Assembly: GCA_026874595.1 (NCBI GenBank)
Contig: CM049306.1
Coordinates: 21,935,019 to 21,999,018 of the forward strand
Length of the DNA stretch: 64,000 bases
Reading direction: 5' to 3'
Origin: Sipunculus nudus
Lineage: Eukaryota; Annelida; Sipuncula; Golfingiida; Sipunculidae
The notes beneath the pieces were generated by a model. It ran no database searches. It saw only the letters and a program-made list of their open reading frames with translations, and was not told the DNA's origin. The stretch's first letter is position 1, and every line of letters begins with the position of its first letter. This document shows positions 11,948-24,010 of this stretch, piece after piece. The position numbers and the translations under genes were made by a program.

Positions 11948-12790
11948 TGTTACAGATGTCTGTGTGCAGGGATGTTCCATGTGTTGTTGACATGTGGTCC
12001 GTGTCGCACGCATAGCTCGTTGCCATGACAGCATCGCCTGGCCGAGCCGGGCCGGCTCGCGTGTGCACCCTGACATGTACAAGGACAGCGTTCTTGTTCT
12101 AGATGTTTCCTGTAACGCGTGTGTACTGTGGATTATGTAAATTCTTTGGATTGTTCGGGAAGTGGAAAGTTTTCGGCTTGAGGTCAGAAGTTATAAATAG
12201 GGGGCTGTATTTTAGAGCCGGGAGAGAGTTGAGAGAATATTCCAGCGGACACAGAAGCGTGTAAGTCAGTTTGTGGGACCTATTCCGATGTGTGGCAATT
12301 ATAGATTTTCTTCTGGGTTTGTTACAGATCTTATATAGTCTTCAGTTTGCTTTCGGGATTAGGACAGGAACTTCACATTGGGATTACGGATTGATTTTGA
12401 GAATGAACTGGACTGTTATTCTCTGAGAAGATTTATGTGAACTGTTCATCTGAATTATATGCTTTAAAGGACCTTCTGTCGCTGTGAAAGTGGTGGTATC
12501 AAGGTACTGTGCACTTTGATTATCATGCTGTGTGATTGTTTTGATTTGCTGTTACACTGCTGTTATACTGTGTAATTGTATTGATTTAGTGTATTGTAAT
12601 GTTAGGGTTGTTTTAAGAATAAAGTATAGTTATTTGTTAACAAAAAAAAAAAAAAAACACTGACTTCTTTATTTATTCCCCTAGACATTTAACGTCTGCC
12701 TAGTGTTACAGAATCTGATTTTTTTTTATCTCTATGACAAAGTTTATGTTCGTCACGCATACGTGTTCTGTTGATATTAGGTTCCGCAAA
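11948..12790 (+). mobile_element. Solo LTR, family A copy 1, inserted in the LINE
   Basis: 843-bp segment starting TGTTACAG and ending GGTTCCGCAAA, flanked by a perfect 5-bp duplication ACACT (11943-11947 and 12791-12795). A TATA box TTATAAATAG lies at 12191 and AATAAA near 12618. Removing the segment and one duplication restores an open LINE reading frame across the join (...LILKS-VLYALIS...), so the boundaries are precise. There are no internal coding sequences. Two more copies lie at 34058 and 60283. Orientation is set by TATA followed by the polyadenylation signal. Confidence 0.88.
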
Positions 12791-13435
12791 ACACTCTTGA
12801 GTATTAAAGAATAGAATAAACCAAGAAGTTCACTATACATATTAAACAAATTCAGTTTCCTATGAAAGTAAAATCGCTGCTGCCCTTTACGGTATAATAT
12901 GTTTCCATTATAATCCAATTTAAGCTTGTCATCTAATACAATCCCTAAGTTTTTAAACTATTGTGCAATTCCTCCTTCTGTTGCATCACTAACTGCACTA
13001 ACTGCTGACAGGTTGGTCTTTGTCAAAAATTAATTATCAATTCCTGTGTTTTTTAAGGATTTAGTAACAAATAATTATTCTTGCACTAATTTACTACTTG
13101 TTCAATTTCCTTTCGATATTTATTTTCAGCACAACTTGAAATTAATCCACCAAATACGGTAACCTCTGCACATTTTAAAATTAGACATCCTGTAGCCTGG
13201 AAATCATTGGTGTAAAATATGAAAAGGAATGGGGAAAGCCCGCATCCTTGCGGGGCCCTTGCATTCAACCCTAGAACTGATGAATTGCTAATACAAACGA
13301 TTACATACAGCTTTCTACCAGTGAGAAAGTCCCAACAAACATAGATCATGTGGAACATTTAACAGCTGTTACTGATCAATCATTGAGTGGGGCTGAATGG
13401 TGTTAAATGCTGAGCTATCTAATACTTATAAAAGG

Positions 13436-14948
13436 AATTCTGTCTACCTTTGCTCGCAATGTTGTCTGAAACCGCGTTCCGAATAACACTGTGCCATACC
13501 TCTTTATAAAGGTTTTGTTACCGCAGAGACCTCGCCGTTATGAGAATAAATAATATTTAATGTATACACATCATTTTTAGTGATTTTTGCGTGTTTATGA
13601 CCCGAACGGAGACTACCACCGGAAACAGCCGAACTGCCTTCGGCAAAGACCCGGATTGCTTGATATTCCCTATAGTGCAGAATAAAGGACTTTGGTGCAT
13701 GTGAATAACCCTGATTTCATGCAGTGAGGGATTTAAGCGTGTTTGGCCTATTATTTGACCCAGGCTCTGACCCACGTGCGTGGACAGTAAATGAGAAAAA
13801 CCCATGACTCTCACTTTCTGAACAGGAGGGGTTCAACCAAGGGGTTTAATGACAAAACCTAATACTAGGTCCACATTTCCGGAAAAGGTTGGGGGGGGGG
13901 GGTGTCGGCAGGGTTTCCAAGCCTCAAAATACGATTAAAAACGGCTGCGATTTCACTTGAGTCCGCTTCTGCTACTAACCAAGTATGCATGTTTCCGTAT
14001 GTTTATTAAGGAATAGATTCCTTGCCATAAAACGTTCATAAAGCCTGTATCTCAATGGGCTGCGTTAGGTGTTTGACAAATTGCGAATGCATTCGTGAGA
14101 GAGTCTCAAAAATGTCTTAGAAAATTCGCGTTGGATCTCAGTTTGATATGCAAATTGTCGCTTTCTTGTCGCAAAAAAATTGAACATGTTAAAAAAAATC
14201 GCAAAACAAAATTTCTCGCAAAATAGGTGCACAGGCGTCGCTGGTGTCTCGAATCCGTCTCAAACATGTCGCTAACTATTCTCAAGTCAGTTTCCGCGAG
14301 TTAGGAAGTGTGAAAACTGCGAGACAAGTTTGAGAGTGGGTTGCGACCTATGCGACTACATCGCGAATATTTGGAGATAAATAAGAGAATATGACATTCT
14401 TGACGCGAATTGTTTTGCGAATATTTCACAAATGTCGTGCGAATGTTCTGTACATCGCACGGCATTTGCACGACGGGTATACGAACTCCAATTGAATTTT
14501 TGGCCAAACACTCGCTAATTCGCATATTTTCTCGCAATAGTTGTGTCTCGAACTAGTCGCAAGGCTGTCGCAGCCCAGTGATATACAGCCTTAATTCATC
14601 TTTCATGTCTTCCTCACATAAGCCCATGCTTTAAACGTGCAACAATAGCTACCAGTCAAAGATCATTAAAACCTGAATGCACCAGCGCCATATTCCGGTT
14701 CGGAAATGTAAACATTACTCACCAATTCTTCAAAGAAAACATACCGGTATATGTATTTCTTGCCACGAGCGCAGCGCCGCAAAATAAATATAAAAAAATA
14801 CTTCTACATATATTATTGAGAAAGTATCCCACTGAAAATCTATATTTTCTTTGTTACCTTTAAATTAAAAAAAAATGAGCCAACATTCCTCATCTTAATT
14901 AATTTTATCTCCCAAACCCCGGTAAAAGGCCGGTAAACCGGGTTTATC
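13436..14948. mobile_element. 1.5-kb insertion in the LINE with an approximately 20-bp target duplication
   Basis: LINE coding sequence ends at TLFIDY on one side and resumes at LDSSAFNTIQP on the other. The flanks share a degenerate duplication (13413-13435 and 14949-14970: AGCTA, TAAT, TATAAAA). The insert carries a MITE (14042-14591). The rest has no recognisable proteins; 14915-14946 holds CCGGTAAA repeats. A target duplication of this length suggests target-primed retroposition rather than a cut-and-paste element, but I cannot identify the family. Confidence 0.55.
14042..14591. mobile_element. PIF/Harbinger-like MITE
   Basis: 550 bp bounded by terminal inverted repeats AGCCTGTATCTCAATGGG (left) and AGGCTGTATATCACTGGG (right, reversed), with 20 of 23 positions matching when extended to GCTGCG. 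TAA flanks both sides (14039-14041, 14592-14594), fitting the 3-bp TWA duplication of PIF/Harbinger. The inside is rich in TCGC/GCGA words on both strands and has no coding frame, so it is non-autonomous. It sits inside the insertion that splits the LINE, making it among the youngest layers here. Confidence 0.75.
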
Positions 14949-16173
14949 AGCTAGTAATCTATAAAAAGCGTTCTAACATATGTATGTGACTGATCTAAAT
15001 GTTTCTATTCATTGTCCAGGGGCACAAGAATAGCGTCTTCGGTACCACATTTATTCCTGTAAGCATACTGGTAATTATAGATATGTTTATCATTATAGTT
15101 ATATAGTATATTTTAATACACACTTCTCTAAGCATTTCTTAGCTATTCTTTTTAGGTATAGGTACTTTTTCTGATGTTTTCCATGAGACAGGCACAGTTT
15201 TCTCAATTAATGGTCTGCTAAATATATGAAAAAATATCGGTGTTAATTCATCTGCACAGAATTTCATCACTTGTTCAGATAGTTCTTTCCATACTTGCTC
15301 TTGCAAGCTTGTTCATCTCTATAGTTAATCGCATCAAATCTCAAGTAGAATTGATTAAGTTGCTCAGCAAAAGCTTTATGATCTGGAATATTTGTACCCA
15401 TTTCTCCTGATGGTAGCCACTTGCTTTACATAACCCTTGCCAGACCTCGCCTGGTCTATTTGACTGAAATAAATTTTTGATCTGATCACTTTATTCATTT
15501 TTTTCACTTCATTATAACAGAATTAAATTAAGTTCGTTTAGTTTTCAAATAGCCTTTATCTTGATATTTTATCATTTCTTGTTTTTCCTTCATGTGTTTC
15601 TGAAGTTCCTAAGTAAGCCAGGGTTTAATATTTTAGAAAATTTTGATTTGTTTGGTTTCAATACACAAATCTTCACAAACCACTATAAGTCAAATACGGT
15701 ATCTGTCAAATTATCATTCCCGGTAACAGTGTCACTAAACACCGACCAGTCCGTGTAAACCGATGCACTTTGTAATCTTTCTAAAGAAGTGTTGTCATAT
15801 ATCTTGACACGTCTCGTCTTAGTCTTGTCCCTCTTCAATAAGTGTTCATACTTAGGGATTCGGCGAATATTGCTAAGGCCCGATTTATCCAAGCTTGTCA
15901 GCGTTGTATATAGGCGTCCTTTATGTTACAGAAACATAGGTCCAGGGTAGCGTCATAACTGGTTTTCCATGTCACATGTTACCTTTTCATTTACATGTCA
16001 CCATCAACGGGTGTTTCAATGTTGATCTTTGAAAACTGTAAAACAAAGAATTTTAAATTTAAAAATTCTTTCCACTTCTCATGATTGACAACATGTCTCC
16101 ATTGTCTCGTCTTATTGCTGATATTGTGATATTAACCACCACTTCTATTGTATTCATTTAGGTTTATTCTTAG

Positions 16174-16365
16174 CCTTTGCAAGACAGAAACAGAACACCT
16201 CTTTGCCAAAACTTTCCCTCAATAAAGACAGTATCCATCAAGAAGGGCTTAGCGATATCTTTCTATGTAGAGCTAAATGACCAATCCTTTAAAAATACAG
16301 CTTTGAGAGATAATTCAAGGGAAGAAAGAAATGCAATGATAAAAGAAAGGTGTTTGTGTTTGTAG
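16174..16365 (+). CDS. Possible terminal coding exon, unknown protein
   Basis: A pyrimidine-rich tract ends in TTTATTCTTAG at 16173, a reasonable splice acceptor. It is followed by 63 open codons and a stop. The residue mix is balanced (…GLAISFYVELNDQSF…NSREERNAM…), unlike the poly-K/F/I translations of neighbouring AT-rich ORFs. No ATG, donor or partner exon can be seen and I recognise no family. Chance remains the main alternative. Confidence 0.18.
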   Translation, partial: PLQDRNRTPLCQNFPSIKTVSIKKGLAISFYVELNDQSFKNTALRDNSREERNAMIKERCLCL

Positions 16366-17931
16366 CTCAAAGAGATGGATAAACATTGATGAGGAAAAGC
16401 TGTCTGGACAAACTAGATACTGATATAAACCACAAACGTCATAAACCGAAGCATATGTAAGTCTATTTTGTGTCGATGGGGAAATTTCAGATTTGTTATA
16501 TTCTTTTATCTGTATAAGAAAATAACTATAGAGGTTGGCTTCATATTTGCGAGGCCAATTCATCGCGACCTTACCTGTGTTATTGTTTCGCGAGGTTTCC
16601 ATTTTTGCGATCTTAACATGTAGTGACCTACACATAGTAGATATCAACTTGATTTAACATGATCCTAAATCTTCACATTTTGACGAGGGCTCACCTGAAC
16701 GAGTAGACATTCATGTAACCGAATAATATGAAAGATGTTCTGATATTATTTCTATTGTCTATCTTTGATTTGCAGGTAACATAAATATATGTTATTATCT
16801 ATAATATCAAGCTCGTGCTTCTGGACATGCGGGAATAATTTATATTTTATACCAATGAGGCAATATTGAAAATGACTGCATGTGCACCTGTGTAGATGCC
16901 TGTGGCGTCTTTTTAAAGAAGGTTGTATTTCAACGAATATTTTCGCTTCGCTAATATCGCAAATTTTAATTCTCTCGAACAAAAGGAAACCACAGTATTG
17001 ACAATATAGTTTACTGATTTACATAAAAATATTTTTAAAATGTAGCACCCAGCGACTTCATATACCGTCAACAAAATTCTGGATCTTCAGAATTTATTGC
17101 CTAAGACATCATAGCACTTTGGTATGTGCTACGTAATATAACATACAATATCTGAATTCAAGCTGTGAGAAATTTATGTCACCTATCGCAACTTTCCATC
17201 AAAACTATTTCTTTGGTTTTACATTTGCTATCCACAAAATGTCAGCAGATTCAATCCTAAGTTGCTATCAGAAAAAAACAACTAAAACTTATCATTTCCA
17301 CGACTCTTAAGTACACAATGCCATTTTCGTTCTGGTCATATATTTGCCAAAAGCGAGATTTCAAACTAATGAGAGTTTTAAGGATCCTGGGGGAAAGTTG
17401 CAGAAAAATAAATATTACCAAACCTATTAGTCGGAGGGAAGCTCTAAATCAGTTGAAATGATTCAGAATAAATAAGATGCTCCCTTCAGGCGACTAATGT
17501 ATCTTCCCGTGGACATCGCCCATAAAGTTCATCGATGGCGCCCAATACTTTTAGCCGGCAGTTTGTACATAAAAATGGGAACCGCCGTCTCCGGCCCGTG
17601 TCAGCTTTACGTCATGCTTAAGCCGGATCCCGGACTGGAAGTCTCCCGATTGATGTTTATTACACCATAACTCATTCATAAGGTATCCCTCTCTCCCAAA
17701 ACACATCTCTCTCTCCTGACCAAGCCTTGTCTTAATGTTGGTTAGTCCGCTATTTAAGGGAGATTTTATCTTTCCCGAAATATCAGAGTAATATATGAAA
17801 CAAAGCTAAGACTGCGATAGGACCTTACATTTGTTTCCATTTGAGGTTAAAGACACCTCCAAAGCCTGCTTGTTTTGTTTTTAATTTCATGGTATTCTGT
17901 GGACTGTCGATTTAGGTAAAGTATTTTATCT

Positions 17932-17934
<3 letters not shown>
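16366..17934. other. No supported feature
   Basis: AT-rich. Around 16540-16975 short TTCGCGA/TCGCGAA-like words occur on both strands, reminiscent of MITE termini, but I cannot pair ends. A GC-richer patch at about 17490-17640 has no identifiable content. Confidence 0.45.

Positions 17935-17979
<45 letters not shown>
17935..17979. repeat. (TA)n microsatellite
   Basis: Continuous TA dinucleotides, slightly broken at the right edge. Confidence 0.97.
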
Positions 17980-17980
<1 letters not shown>

Positions 17981-18095
17981 TGGCGAATCCATTTACGTTA
18001 AAATACCTTGTCATTCCTGATATTTCATTTATCGTTCACCCCAAATATTGATCAAAAAGTCATCGAAAATGAGATGTTTTCTCACTTTTTTTCGT

Positions 18096-18180
18096 TTGTT
18101 AGCTAAGCTTACTAAAAGTCATCTGAGCAATAAGGGTGGCCCGTTGTCCGTCTTTTTGCTGTCTGTCTGTCGTCCGTTAA
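18096..18180 (-). mobile_element. HINE-like terminus, reverse orientation, family B
   Basis: On the minus strand this reads a GACGGAC/GACAGACAG tract followed by GCTCAGATGACTTTTAGTAA. This matches the right ends at 48557 and 55519 (GCTCAGATGACTT then AGTCAGCTGAGCT), though the second hairpin arm is degraded. No matching left end or tandem core is recognisable downstream, so the copy is partial. Confidence 0.55.
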
Positions 18181-19445
18181 AAGACAACTCGTACCCGTAA
18201 GACACCTCCCCTATTCAAATATAAAAAGCCCCATTTTTCTGTATAGAAAATTTACATTAAATTCAATGGAGCTCTAAAAGCTAACCCTTGTAGCATTGAA
18301 CATAGATTTCGAGACTACATACATCGGGCATGCAAAATTCGTAGAGTATTCCTTTCGTGTCTGTACACTGCCGAGATAACCTATTTCATATAATATTCAA
18401 ATGTTAGTCTGATATACTGCAGAGGATAAATGATAAAAGATAAAACGGTGGCATGAGGTTGCTTTAAAGTGCTCTTTTAGTTTGATGAGAAACTATGATA
18501 CAACATAAATAATTATGACCCCACACTGTTTTCTCACCTGAATCACAGTTTGCTTCATTGAAAATAAATCAGTTAAGTCTCATGAAGTCACGATTAATGG
18601 TCCAAATATTCCGAAGATTACATCCATCGCAGCGATACGTCCCTGAGGAGATTCTGTGTGATTCCCCCTCCTGGAAAATAAATGTCTATAAGGGTGGCCA
18701 TTTGAAGGCGATGGAATGATAAGCCGGGCGATCTTGGTTTTTGATTTGGTTTCCTGGCTCCTTTGAGAGCTAAAGTGACCTCCCTAGTCAACTAATTCAA
18801 CCACATAGAAAACTAGCCAGTCCACCACGACTACAATGGCTTTTAAGATATATATTCTCCTGTCGGTAAACCGCTATTTCATCTTTAAATGTTTGGGTTA
18901 ACTACATATGATTGGTTCTATGCAGATGAAAGCTTAATCAAAATTTTGCTTAATTTAACTTAGATTCTGCTCTATCTTAACATCGCTAATATGGAAGGAT
19001 GTGTGGCTGAAAACAATATTATAGATATAATTATTCATAATTATAAACAATTTTTCTTTTAAAAAACTTAGATTGATATTCAAAAGTAGCTGCAATCGCA
19101 ATCATTTGAGCTGACACTGATTGCTCCACTATACTTCCATCCATAAATATGTAATCTTATTTCAATTTTTTCTATTTTATTCTTATGCAGAAAGAAAGTG
19201 ATCATGTTTTTATAAGAATCTTGAACCTCCTATATAAATTAACCAACAAGTTACAATTCTTGCTTCGTTATTATAAATTTGAAAAGGTAAATGATCTAAC
19301 TAAAACAGGGAAGGTAAATATATTAGAATTATTCATCAGATGAAGAATATGAAACCAGCGTACCCGTCACATCAACAGCCTTTCATTCCAGTTTTTCCAG
19401 GTCAGCAAGTGCATTCTATATCTAGATAGTTTGTTTCCTTTTATG

Positions 19446-19448
<3 letters not shown>
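18181..19448. other. No supported feature
   Basis: AT-rich anonymous sequence; its first few hundred bases may be the decayed body of the HINE-like copy ending at 18096. Confidence 0.4.

Positions 19449-19485
<37 letters not shown>
19449..19485. repeat. (TA)n microsatellite
   Basis: Continuous TA dinucleotides. Confidence 0.97.
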
Positions 19486-19486
<1 letters not shown>

Positions 19487-20905
19487 GTACATATATTAAT
19501 GAAATAACTTGGCAGAACAAGAAAGGGAACAGTTTTAGGTACAGTGACGTCATTGTTTCTCGGCAACTGTCTTAAGCAGGCAAAGTATCCACTTTTTCAG
19601 ATCAGTGGGGGGGAATTCGTAGTCGTTCATGCTCCCATTTAATCAGTTCATTTATTTGTATCCTGGATCCCATAACACAATGATTTAAACACCGATAGTC
19701 ACGGAATCGCAAGCATGTTTCAAATAAATGGTTGCATTGCTAATAAAAAATAAATTTAAATATGGTAGGAATTTTGACGGAATAGGACATATCTTTGTAA
19801 GGTCAGGAATGCAGGTGCTGGATATAGTTCTTGTAATTTAGTCAAATCGTTTATTAAGTCACAGAAATGATCACAATCGTTACTAATGGTCATGCTTTTT
19901 TAAGCTGAAATTCTACTCATCACATTTCTTTTACCCTGGATTTAACTCGACATCGTAGCATGTCATATCTTTAGATTCATCTTGTAAGTTTCATTCTTGG
20001 ATTTCTCTAACTGTACATACATATTTGTCCTATCTGACAATCCACCATTCAAATGTGAAGGATGACATATAATACATCGAGAAACCCTATCTGCTCCAGT
20101 CCATCACTAAACCGTTGTTCATTAATTCATTCCAGGTAAAACCGGATACATGTAAGTTTAACTATAAACTGATGATAATCCCCGGTAATATTACAAAACG
20201 AAACTTCAGTCAATTTGATTTAACGAATGAAACCTGACATACAGTTCAGGTATCCAAAAATTCAAATTATAGGAGGACCTGTCACTCAATTTTCTTGAGC
20301 AGTTTTTTTTAAGATTCAATGATTCCTACGTCATCGTAAAAATATGTGATTTACTCGTTATCAATCACCAAAGTGCACCTTGATTTCATCGTCACTAAGG
20401 AGCTGGGGGCTATCATTCTTATTAAGATCGCAATGTACCCTCTGAATCCCTTCCAAGAGTCTACAAATACTAATTAAGTCTTTCATGAGCTTCATTTGAG
20501 CAAGTGACAAATATAATTATCACAGATATTTTTAACGTTATTCACTGGAGCAAAACCAGTTAATACACTGATAGATTTATCTCACAGTATTTTCATCTAT
20601 GCTTGAAGGAAATCCGAGACACATTTGAATTAATACAGGTGCATAATACGTATATTTCAGGGACATTGATGGTACAAACGATGAAAAAAGGATAGTACTT
20701 ATGGCAAACGGGTATTATTAGTTCCGCGTTCTACTGTTATTCTAATGAAGTATGTTATCTCTTCTATTGTCATAGTTTTCCTCTTTGCAAAAACTGGGGT
20801 ATATTGCTGCCTGGCGTGGTAGTTAATCAAGAAACACCAGTACACCACCTCCATTATAAAAACACAAGCATATTTTTTGTCATCAATTTCCTTATATTTC
20901 GATAC
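19486..20905. other. No supported feature
   Basis: AT-rich anonymous sequence. Confidence 0.5.
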
Positions 20906-20907
20906 CT

Positions 20908-21031
20908 GGACAGTCAGGAGGTAAAACGCTCGGCCTCTCCGCTAGCGACCCGGGTTGATTTACCTTGTTGACTCACTTGGTATAAGATGGGGTCAGACTA
21001 GACCAATCTCGCTACTGTAAGAAAAAAAAAT
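20908..21031 (+). mobile_element. tRNA-derived SINE with A tail
   Basis: CAGTCAGGAGGTAAAACGC resembles a tRNA D-arm/A-box, and GACCCGGGTTGATTTACC about 40 bp later resembles a T-arm/B-box that has lost the C of GGTTCGA. About 60 bp of body follows, ending in a run of nine A at 21022-21030. This is the layout of a short tRNA-derived SINE. The damaged B-box implies an old, inactive copy. Confidence 0.5.
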
Positions 21032-21039
21032 AGATTATG

Positions 21040-21452
21040 CTGTTGATTTTACCGGAACTACTGGTTCCGACGACCGTCCGGGATAACTACCTGCTCTGCT
21101 AGGTGCTGCACCACAAGACGCTGTTTGGAACACTAACAATACCGTGTGCAACGTATAAACAGGTATCACCGCCGATGTCAGTCTCAACTGACTTCGCACT
21201 GCCGTTCCTGTAGCTTTTCTCGGCTACATTGGGAGCACACACCCCCAGCAGCCATTTTAGGTTTAAAAGGTTCTTTGTTCTACATTTCTGCCCATGACCA
21301 GGATCCATTTACCCCATATGTCAAGAGAGCGCACACCTATGGAAAAGGCTTTGGCTAGGAGTCTTGAAGCAGGCCGCGGTCAGTACAGGCCCGAACCCAC
21401 AACCTTGAGGTCACAAGTCGAGCGCTTTATCCATTACACCACGACGCTTCAC
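21040..21452 (-). mobile_element. tRNA-derived SINE, minus strand
   Basis: On the minus strand from about 21450 it reads GTGGTGTAATGGATAAAGCG (A-box and D-arm like an arginine-type tRNA), then CTCGACTTGTGACC and GGTTGTGGGTTCGG (B-box, T-arm). A body of a few hundred bases follows towards lower coordinates. The acceptor stem is not maintained, so this is not a functional tRNA gene. It faces the plus-strand SINE at 20908. The 3' limit is uncertain because no clear tail is visible. Confidence 0.6.
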
Positions 21453-23310
21453 GTTGACCTTATTCGTATAATAATGTGCAGTGTAAAAGACAAGCTAGTG
21501 AATATTACATATTTGCATTCTTGTTTTGTAATTCTTTATTTAAAATATAGTACGGACAGATGCATAACAACAAAGAAAAAGAACTGAAAAGATGAAAATC
21601 TGTTCAAGACTGGGTTAATTATTTAATAGGGATAATAATGATCAAATACAAACGCATCAGAAACAGTAAGATTACATAAAAACATTAGTTGATACGATTT
21701 CTGAAAAAAAGTTTTCTCTCTCTCTCTTTCTCTCTCCCTTTCTCGCTCGCTCCTTCTCTCTCTCTGCCTGGGGAATTCATATGAAAAATTATATTACTCT
21801 CAAGGCCAACGTGTCATCTCGATATTGAGAGGAGAGTATATAATCACGTGATATAATTTCTTGACCTTTCCCGTCTCCCCTGATTATCATTTCGCTGAGA
21901 ATTTCACAAAACCCTCGGACCAGGGTGGAGCTGGTATTTCGAGTGACGATGTTAATCATGAAATTTCTTAAGATAAGGCATGAAAATCCGTTTTTTTATA
22001 AATAAAATGAGTTTCAAAACAAGATTCAAGAAGAAGAAAATACTTTTTTCTCTAAAACAGTAACGCACTGAGATGCAGAGAATTGGTGAGACTAGGTTTT
22101 CGTGCTTTAACACTCAGGAATTTGATATCCATTCAAAAAGCGTCATTTAAGGCCACTCATTTTCTCATTAAAATTATTCATGCAACATCATATCACTTGC
22201 GTTGCATACTTTCGTGACTCTCGAATCATAATTGAAAGAAAACTGTCAGTACATGCCACTGCTGAGAGTCTTACTTTAACTATCACGCACCTGGAATACC
22301 TTGAATTTAATTAAGTGTTGCATGAGATACCAGCTGAAACAGATGAAGAAACTGCAGTAACATGATTTGAAAACCCAGGTCCGGCAATAACGTATGCTCT
22401 CGAGTATCACGTAAACTCCATGTTGTACTTTTTTCCTTTCTTTTCTGTCACATTTAATGTTTTGCCGGTAATGTGAGAGTTTGAGCTGCAGTTTTAATAA
22501 CATAAGAAAACTATAGACGAATGGAAAAGGTTGTATGGCACAGGTTCCCTTTCTGTAAAATGTGTTATATACCTTCGTTTCTCTTCGTTTATTCTGATGT
22601 ATCAAATAACGTCTATAAAACAGAATGAACGGCATTCATGCGGGTTATAATGGCTATTCTTATTCTTGACAGTCACTGCTGGTTCTGTTTGTGTGCAGTG
22701 TTGGTTCGGGGTGACTTTATCATATAATGTATTCCAATGAAAATTACTGAAATTCCTACAGTACAGGTACATACATAGAGTTTACCGTAAATCTCGTCAC
22801 AGCAGACCCGCGCATTGGAGAAGGAAACACAATAAAGACTTTGTATAAAGCAGCCATGTTAATCTGATTTCACTCCCTTCATAAAACAGGAAAAAAAAAT
22901 CTGTAAAAATATCGTACCTGACATCTGTAGAGATATAATATGATTTTGCACTGACGAATGAAAACCAAAGTACATCTTAAAAACAGAATAAAAAAGGTTA
23001 ATTTTACAGCTTCTGTTACACACACATATATATATATTTGAATTATAATTTATTTATCAAGCGATTTATATAATATATTCAGTACATAATCATAAAACAC
23101 TATCTATCACGTGTGTATACCGTATACCTGGGTTTTGGCTAAACATATATCTGTAATATGTTATAATACATTATTTATTTTTGTGTATGGCATGGTTCAT
23201 GTATAACATTTTTTTTGCTATATATCAAGTTCTTGAGTTTGCTGCGTATCATGGTCCTTGAATTCGGTCGATGGTATTTTCTCAAGAATTATTCAAGCAT
23301 TTGCTGTGAA
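21453..23310. other. No supported gene; contains a pyrimidine tract
   Basis: AT-rich. A CT-rich low-complexity tract runs from about 21713 to 21768, and a short (CA)(TA) array lies near 23017-23037. The 119-codon minus-strand ORF at 22276-22635 has no motif and no supporting signals. Confidence 0.5.
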
Positions 23311-23324
23311 ACGTGTACAAGTTT

Positions 23325-24010
23325 GGCATCCATGAGAGGATGCGCAAAATGAATTACAGCATGGCAGCCAGGCAGCAAACTTGGAATTGCTTTCGTTCTG
23401 ACTTGATTTTTTTTTTAAATGAAAGTTTTGGGAGCAAGCATTTCTCTTTCCCTCCGTCTCTCTCCCCCTCTCTCTAAGATATTCTTTAAGCACCAATCTT
23501 TCATCTTCCTGAGGACAGAAGAGAGTGCTGGTCACGTGATTAAATTTCGAGACTTTTGTTTCGCACGCGTCACCCATTATTATTTTACGGAGAACATAGC
23601 AAACCTCTCCGAATATATTTTTGGAGATTATGCGAATCTCGGGTCGTCTAAATATATGGTATGACGATATGGCAGGAGTTATATGAAAGGATGTGGGCTA
23701 TCGCAATGCAGTCCCATCGGAAATACAGTATGACCATCAGGCAGCGAATTTTGATTTTCTTTTAAACGTATTAGTTCCAGAATAGTTGGTTCAAGATATC
23801 GCTATGAATATTTTACCAAATACCAGTGAGAGGACGTGGACTGTCGACTATCAGTCCAATCGGAAATTCAATATGGTTACCAGGAGGTGATCTTGGAATT
23901 TCTGCCATGCGTGTTATGTGTATAGAATCATTCAAGCAATGGCCGTCACAATTGTTTAGCAGTTTTACACAAACGGGAGGATGTGCGGCTCCGAATTTTA
24001 GATGTATCAA
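23325..24010. repeat. Diverged tandem repeat, about 150 bp
   Basis: Phrases of the type GAAAGGATGTGG...CCCATCGGAAATACAGTATG (about 23676) and GAGAGGACGTGG...CCAATCGGAAATTCAATATGG (about 23829) recur about 153 bp apart, with weaker copies near 23330 (AGAGGATGCG) and 23970 (GAGGATGTGCGGC). This is an old tandem array without an obvious terminal structure. Confidence 0.5.

Larger units (their letters stand above)
11690..15930 (-). mobile_element. 5'-truncated non-LTR retrotransposon (CR1/L2/Rex1-like), split by insertions
   Basis: Read on the minus strand from high to low coordinates. The end of the endonuclease and linker lies at 15930-15683 (IPKYEHLLKRDKTKTRRVK, TDWSVFSDT). The RT N-terminal part is at 15480-15100 (SRPLIEKTVPVSWKT, VPIPKK), then YAYRNKCGTEDAIL and YVRTLFIDY at 15050-14950. 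After a 1.5-kb insertion comes SSAFNTIQP (about 13430) with APQGCGLSPFLFIFYTNDF, GIVLDDKL and GQQRFYFHRKLNLFN (down to 12796). After a solo LTR come LYALISWWGN and a C-terminus resembling FVPKAIRLYNAY (down to about 11700). Order and spacing match the ORF2 of jockey/CR1/L2/Rex1-group LINEs. Many frameshifts and stops, and a catalytic FADD-type motif degraded to CAEV, show it is dead. Confidence 0.85.

Noticed and set aside
11876-12082. ORF crossing the 5' edge of solo LTR copy 1
   Set aside because: It joins LINE sequence to LTR sequence across an insertion junction; not a real product.
22276-22635. 119-codon minus-strand ORF as a gene
   Set aside because: No motif, signal, splice site or compositional change; compatible with a chance ORF.
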